64,000 nt of DNA. Origin: Hydractinia symbiolongicarpus (Eukaryota > Cnidaria > Hydrozoa > Anthoathecata > Hydractiniidae). This document shows positions 61,501-64,000 of the stretch, piece after piece. Positions within the stretch are counted from its first letter, which is position 1; every line of letters begins with the position of its first letter. Made by a program: the position numbers and the translations under genes. The notes beneath the pieces are model-generated. The model saw only the letters and a program-made list of their open reading frames with translations, was not told where the DNA came from and searched no databases. The DNA lies in assembly GCF_029227915.1 (NCBI RefSeq), contig NC_079880.1, positions 6,450,001 through 6,514,000 of the forward strand, written 5' to 3'.

Positions 61501-64000
61501 GGTGTCAGTCCGTTTGAGTTTCAACGGTTGGGTCACATATTCGTCCCAACATGTATTTAGCGATATTTTTCTCATATTACTAGGTTGCATCGCTTTAAAC
61601 AGTGAAACGAATGACTGTGGGACTAAATTGAACTAATTTTTGTCTGTGACCTTCTAAATGTTATAAGTGAGACAAGTGGACTCCAAGAAATAACATTGTT
61701 CTTAATTTGATATGATTGCCGAAACTCAGCGATTACACTGGACGCTGTGGTAGAACTTTATTTAAGAATTAACATAGGAAAGTCATTTTTTTACTGTGGG
61801 ACCAATCCTAGCCGTTATCGCGCTCTGAAGAAATAGCGACAGTTTGAAAAACTACATTTTATTGACTTTCTAACGGTGTCAGTCCGTTTGAGTTTTAACG
61901 GTTGGGTCACATATTCGTACCAACATGTATTTAGCGATATTTTTCTCATATTACTAGGTTGCATCGCTTTTAACAGTGAAAAGAATGACTGTGGGACTAA
62001 ATTGAACTGATTTTAGTCTGGGACCTTCTAAATGTTATAAGTGAGACAAGTGGACTCCAAGAAATAACATTCTTTTTAATTTGACATAATTGCGGAGCTC
62101 AGCGATTACACTGGGCGCTGTGGTAGCGCTGCATTTAAGAATTTAGATAAATAAGTCATTCTTTACTGTGGGACCAATCCTAGCCGTTATCGCGCGCTGA
62201 AGAAATAGCGACAGTTTCAAAAACTACATTTCATTGACTTTCTAACAGTATTAATCCGTTTGAGTTACAACGGTTGAGTCACATATTCGTACCAACATGT
62301 ATTTAGCGATATTCATCTGACATTACTAGGTTGCATCGCCTTTAACAGTGAATTGACTGTCTGTTGGACTTAATTGAACTAACTTTTGACTGTGACCTGA
62401 TGAATGTGATATATGAGACAATTGGACTCCAAGAAAAAACATTCTTCTTAATTTGACATGATTGCCGAAACTCAGCGATTACACTGGTCGCTGTAGTAGC
62501 GCGTCATTTAAGAATTAAGATGAAAAAGTAATTTTTTTTTGAGGCACCAATCCTAGCCGTTATCGCGCGCTGAAGAAATAGCGACAGTTTCAAAAACTAC
62601 ATTTCATTGACTTTCTAACGATGTCAGTCCGTTTGAGTTTCAACGGTTGGGTCACATATTCGTACCAACATGCATTTAGTGATATTTTTCCGATATTACT
62701 AGGTTGCATCGCCTTTAACAATGAAACGATTGACGTTGGAACTTAATTGAACTAACTTTGGACTGTGACCTGATGAATGTGATATATGAGACAATTGGAC
62801 TCCAAGAAAAAACATTCTTCTTAATTTGACATGATTGCCGAAATTCAGCGATTACACTGGGCACTGTGGTAGCGCTTCATTTAAGAATTAATATAAGAAA
62901 GTCATATTTTACCGTGGGACCAATCCTAGCCGTTATCTTGCACTGTAGAAATAGCGACAGTTTCAAAAACTTCTTTTCATTGACATTCTAACGGTGTCAG
63001 TCCGTTTGAGTTACAACGGTTGCGTCACATATTCGTACCAACATGAATTTAGCGATATTTTTCTGATATTCCTAGGTTGCATCGCCTTTAACAATTAAAC
63101 GATTGACTGTGGGACTTAATTGAACTAACTTTGGACTGTGACCTGATAAATGTGATAAAGGAGGCAATTGGACTCTAAGAAAAAACATTCTTCTTAATTT
63201 GACATGATTGCCGAAATTCAGCAATTACACTGGGCGCTGTGGTAGCGCTTCATTTAAGAATTAAGATAAGAAAGTCATATTTTACCGTGGGACCAATCCT
63301 AGCCGTTATCATGCGCTGAAGAAATAGTGACAGTTTCAAAAACTACATTTCCTTGACTTTCTAACGGTGTCAGTCCGTTTGAGTTTAAACGGTTGGGTCA
63401 CTTATTCGTACCAACATGTATTTAGCGATATTCATCTGACATTACTAGGTTGCATCGCTTTTAACAGTGAATTGACTGTCTGTTGGACTTAATTGAACTA
63501 ACTTTTGACTGTGACCTGATAAATGTGATAAATGAAAAAATTGGACTCCAAGAAATAGCATTCGTCTTAATTTGACATGATTGCCTAAACTCAGCGATTA
63601 CACTTGGCGCTGTTGTAGCGCTTCATTTAAAAATTTAAATTAATAAGTCATTTTTTACTGTGGGACCAATCCTAGCCGTTATTGCGCCCTGAAGAAATAG
63701 CGACAGTTTCAAAAACTACATTTCATTGACTTTTTAACAGTATCAATCCGTTTGAGTTACAACGCTTGAGTCACATATTCCTACCAACATGTATTTCTTG
63801 ATATTTTTCAGGTATTACTAAGTTGTATGACTCTTAACAGCGAAACGATTGACTGTGGGAATTAATTGAACTGAGTATGGACTGTGACCTTATAAATATG
63901 AAAGTGAGACAATTGGACTCTTAGAAATAACATTCTTCTTAATTTGACATGATTGCCGAAACTCAGCGATTACACTGGGCGCTGTGGTAACGCTTCATTC
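58572..64000. repeat. Region K: 3,732-bp ten-unit period, relative of 8.0-9.5 kb
   Basis: Unit starts: 58572, 58944, 59317, 59690, 60063, 60437, 60811, 61185, 61557, 61931, 62303, 62676, 63049, 63422, 63795 (partial). Positions about 58740-60000 match 62472-63732 at offset 3,732 bp. Markers are TTTTTTTTGAGGCACC, CATGCATT, GACGTTGG, GATATATGAG, AACTTCTTTTCATTGACATTC and GAATTGACTGTCTGTTGG (59737/63469). At about 63733 the second copy switches to TTTTTAACAGTATC and a g unit at 63795. The window ends inside that unit. No genes. Confidence 0.87.
60811..62302. repeat. 746-bp two-unit repeat, two copies
   Basis: Copies are 60811-61556 and 61557-62302. Each joins a unit with TTCTAAATGTTATAAG, GTGGTAGAACTTTATTTAAG and TTAACATAGGAAAG to one with ATTGCGGAGCTCAGC and GCGCTGCATTTAAG. 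Only scattered differences are visible (GAGGCTG/GACGCTG, CCTAGACG/CCTAGCCG, GTGGAAAG/GTGAAAAG). Confidence 0.9.

Larger units (their letters stand above)
1..64000. repeat. Satellite DNA array, ~373-bp unit, 173 unit starts, all head to tail
   Basis: The whole window is copies of one ~373-bp unit in one orientation. Nearly every copy contains, in order, TTAGCGATATT, ACTAGGTTGCATCGC, GATTGACTGTGGGAC, TTAATTGAACTAAC, CAATTGGACTCCAAG, TTTGACATGATTGCC, AGCGATTACAC, GCGCTGTGGTAGCGC, CTGTGGGACCAATCCTAGCC, GAAGAAATAGCGACAG, TTTCATTGACTTTCTAACGG, and CACATATTCGTACCAACATG. Spacing between starts is 372-375 bp except in ten aberrant units listed separately. No flanking unique DNA is present, so the array extends beyond both ends. 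By eye, units in different subtypes differ at many sites while copies in the same higher-order period are around 99% alike. Since 373 is not a multiple of three and every frame meets stops within a unit, the array has no coding capacity. Arrays like this usually form centromeric or pericentromeric heterochromatin; that role is inferred. I do not recognise the satellite family. Confidence 0.98.

Noticed and set aside
1-64000. CRISPR array
   Set aside because: Repeats are 373 bp, directly adjacent and varied by point changes. There are no short identical repeats separated by unique spacers.
1-64000. Assignment to a named satellite such as the Drosophila 359-bp or Tribolium ~360-bp families, or alpha satellite
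   Set aside because: Only the length is similar to the insect families. I cannot match the sequence to any of them from memory, and the alpha unit is 171 bp.
1-64000. rDNA spacer subrepeats or a telomere-linked array
   Set aside because: No rRNA sequence or short telomeric motif is seen, and 64 kb of one unit is far longer than usual spacer subrepeat blocks.
1-64000. Promoters, TATA boxes and terminators suggested by AT-rich motifs such as TATAAATATG
   Set aside because: In a 36% GC satellite these motifs appear by composition and are multiplied by repetition; no transcript or gene lies downstream.

Overview
The window is one uninterrupted block of eukaryotic satellite DNA. A unit of about 373 bp (AT-rich; a hand count of the unit at 747-1119 gives 136 G+C of 373, about 36%) repeats head to tail from the first base to the last, always in the same orientation. 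Taking the first T of TTAGCGAT (TTCTTGAT or TTATTGAT in some subtypes) as the unit start, I place 173 starts: 172 complete units plus a partial last unit at 63795-64000. Nearly all units are 372-375 bp; ten are aberrant (205, 330, 332, 339, 342, 347 twice, 360 twice and 387 bp). I see no gene, RNA gene, transposon, CRISPR array, telomeric repeat, microsatellite block or orientation switch. The organism cannot be named. CpG is not depleted (14 in the counted unit, observed/expected about 1.1), which fits an invertebrate or another lineage with little germline CpG methylation better than a vertebrate; this is inference only.

Units fall into recognisable but recombined subtypes. a: TGATGAATG, GCGACTACAC, AAGATGAAAAAG. 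b: GCCTAAACTC, GCTGTTGTAG, AATTTAAATT. g: TTCTTGATATTTTTCAGG, GAACTGAGTATGG, TATAAATATGAAAG. d: GGAATTCAAG, CACCGGCCG, GCTGAGGGAC. e: TATAAATGTTATAAG, ACAAGTGG. z: AAATTCAGC, ATTTTACCGTGGG. h: GATACTTTTCGGG, GACTGCGGGAC. k: GTGGCAGCGC, AAGTTTAGGTAAATAAG. t: ACTTAGGCACC, GCGCCGAAGAAATAAAAAC.

Layout: 1-1119 entry units; 1120-7409 b-rich with a 3,678-bp ten-unit period and a 720-bp doublet; 7410-13345 a/g-rich with a 1,866-bp five-unit period; 13346-16663 a 1,494-bp four-unit period; 16664-29157 h/k/t-rich with 746-, 1,322/1,491- and 4,476-bp periods; 29158-42542 b/d-rich with 745-, 2,611-, 3,356- and 3,731-bp periods; 42543-48515 a very homogeneous array of 1,120-bp trimers and 747-bp dimers; 48516-52622 mixed, ending in a 746-bp doublet; 52623-55955 related to the 16.7 and 24.5 kb stretches; 55956-58571 a 748-bp doublet; 58572-64000 a 3,732-bp ten-unit period whose first units match 8.0-9.5 kb.

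The biology visible here is array evolution: tandem duplication of blocks of 2 to 12 units, short deletions within units, and patch-like conversion, with no single higher-order repeat (HOR) covering the window. Such arrays are typical of centromeric or pericentromeric heterochromatin, but nothing in the sequence proves centromere function.
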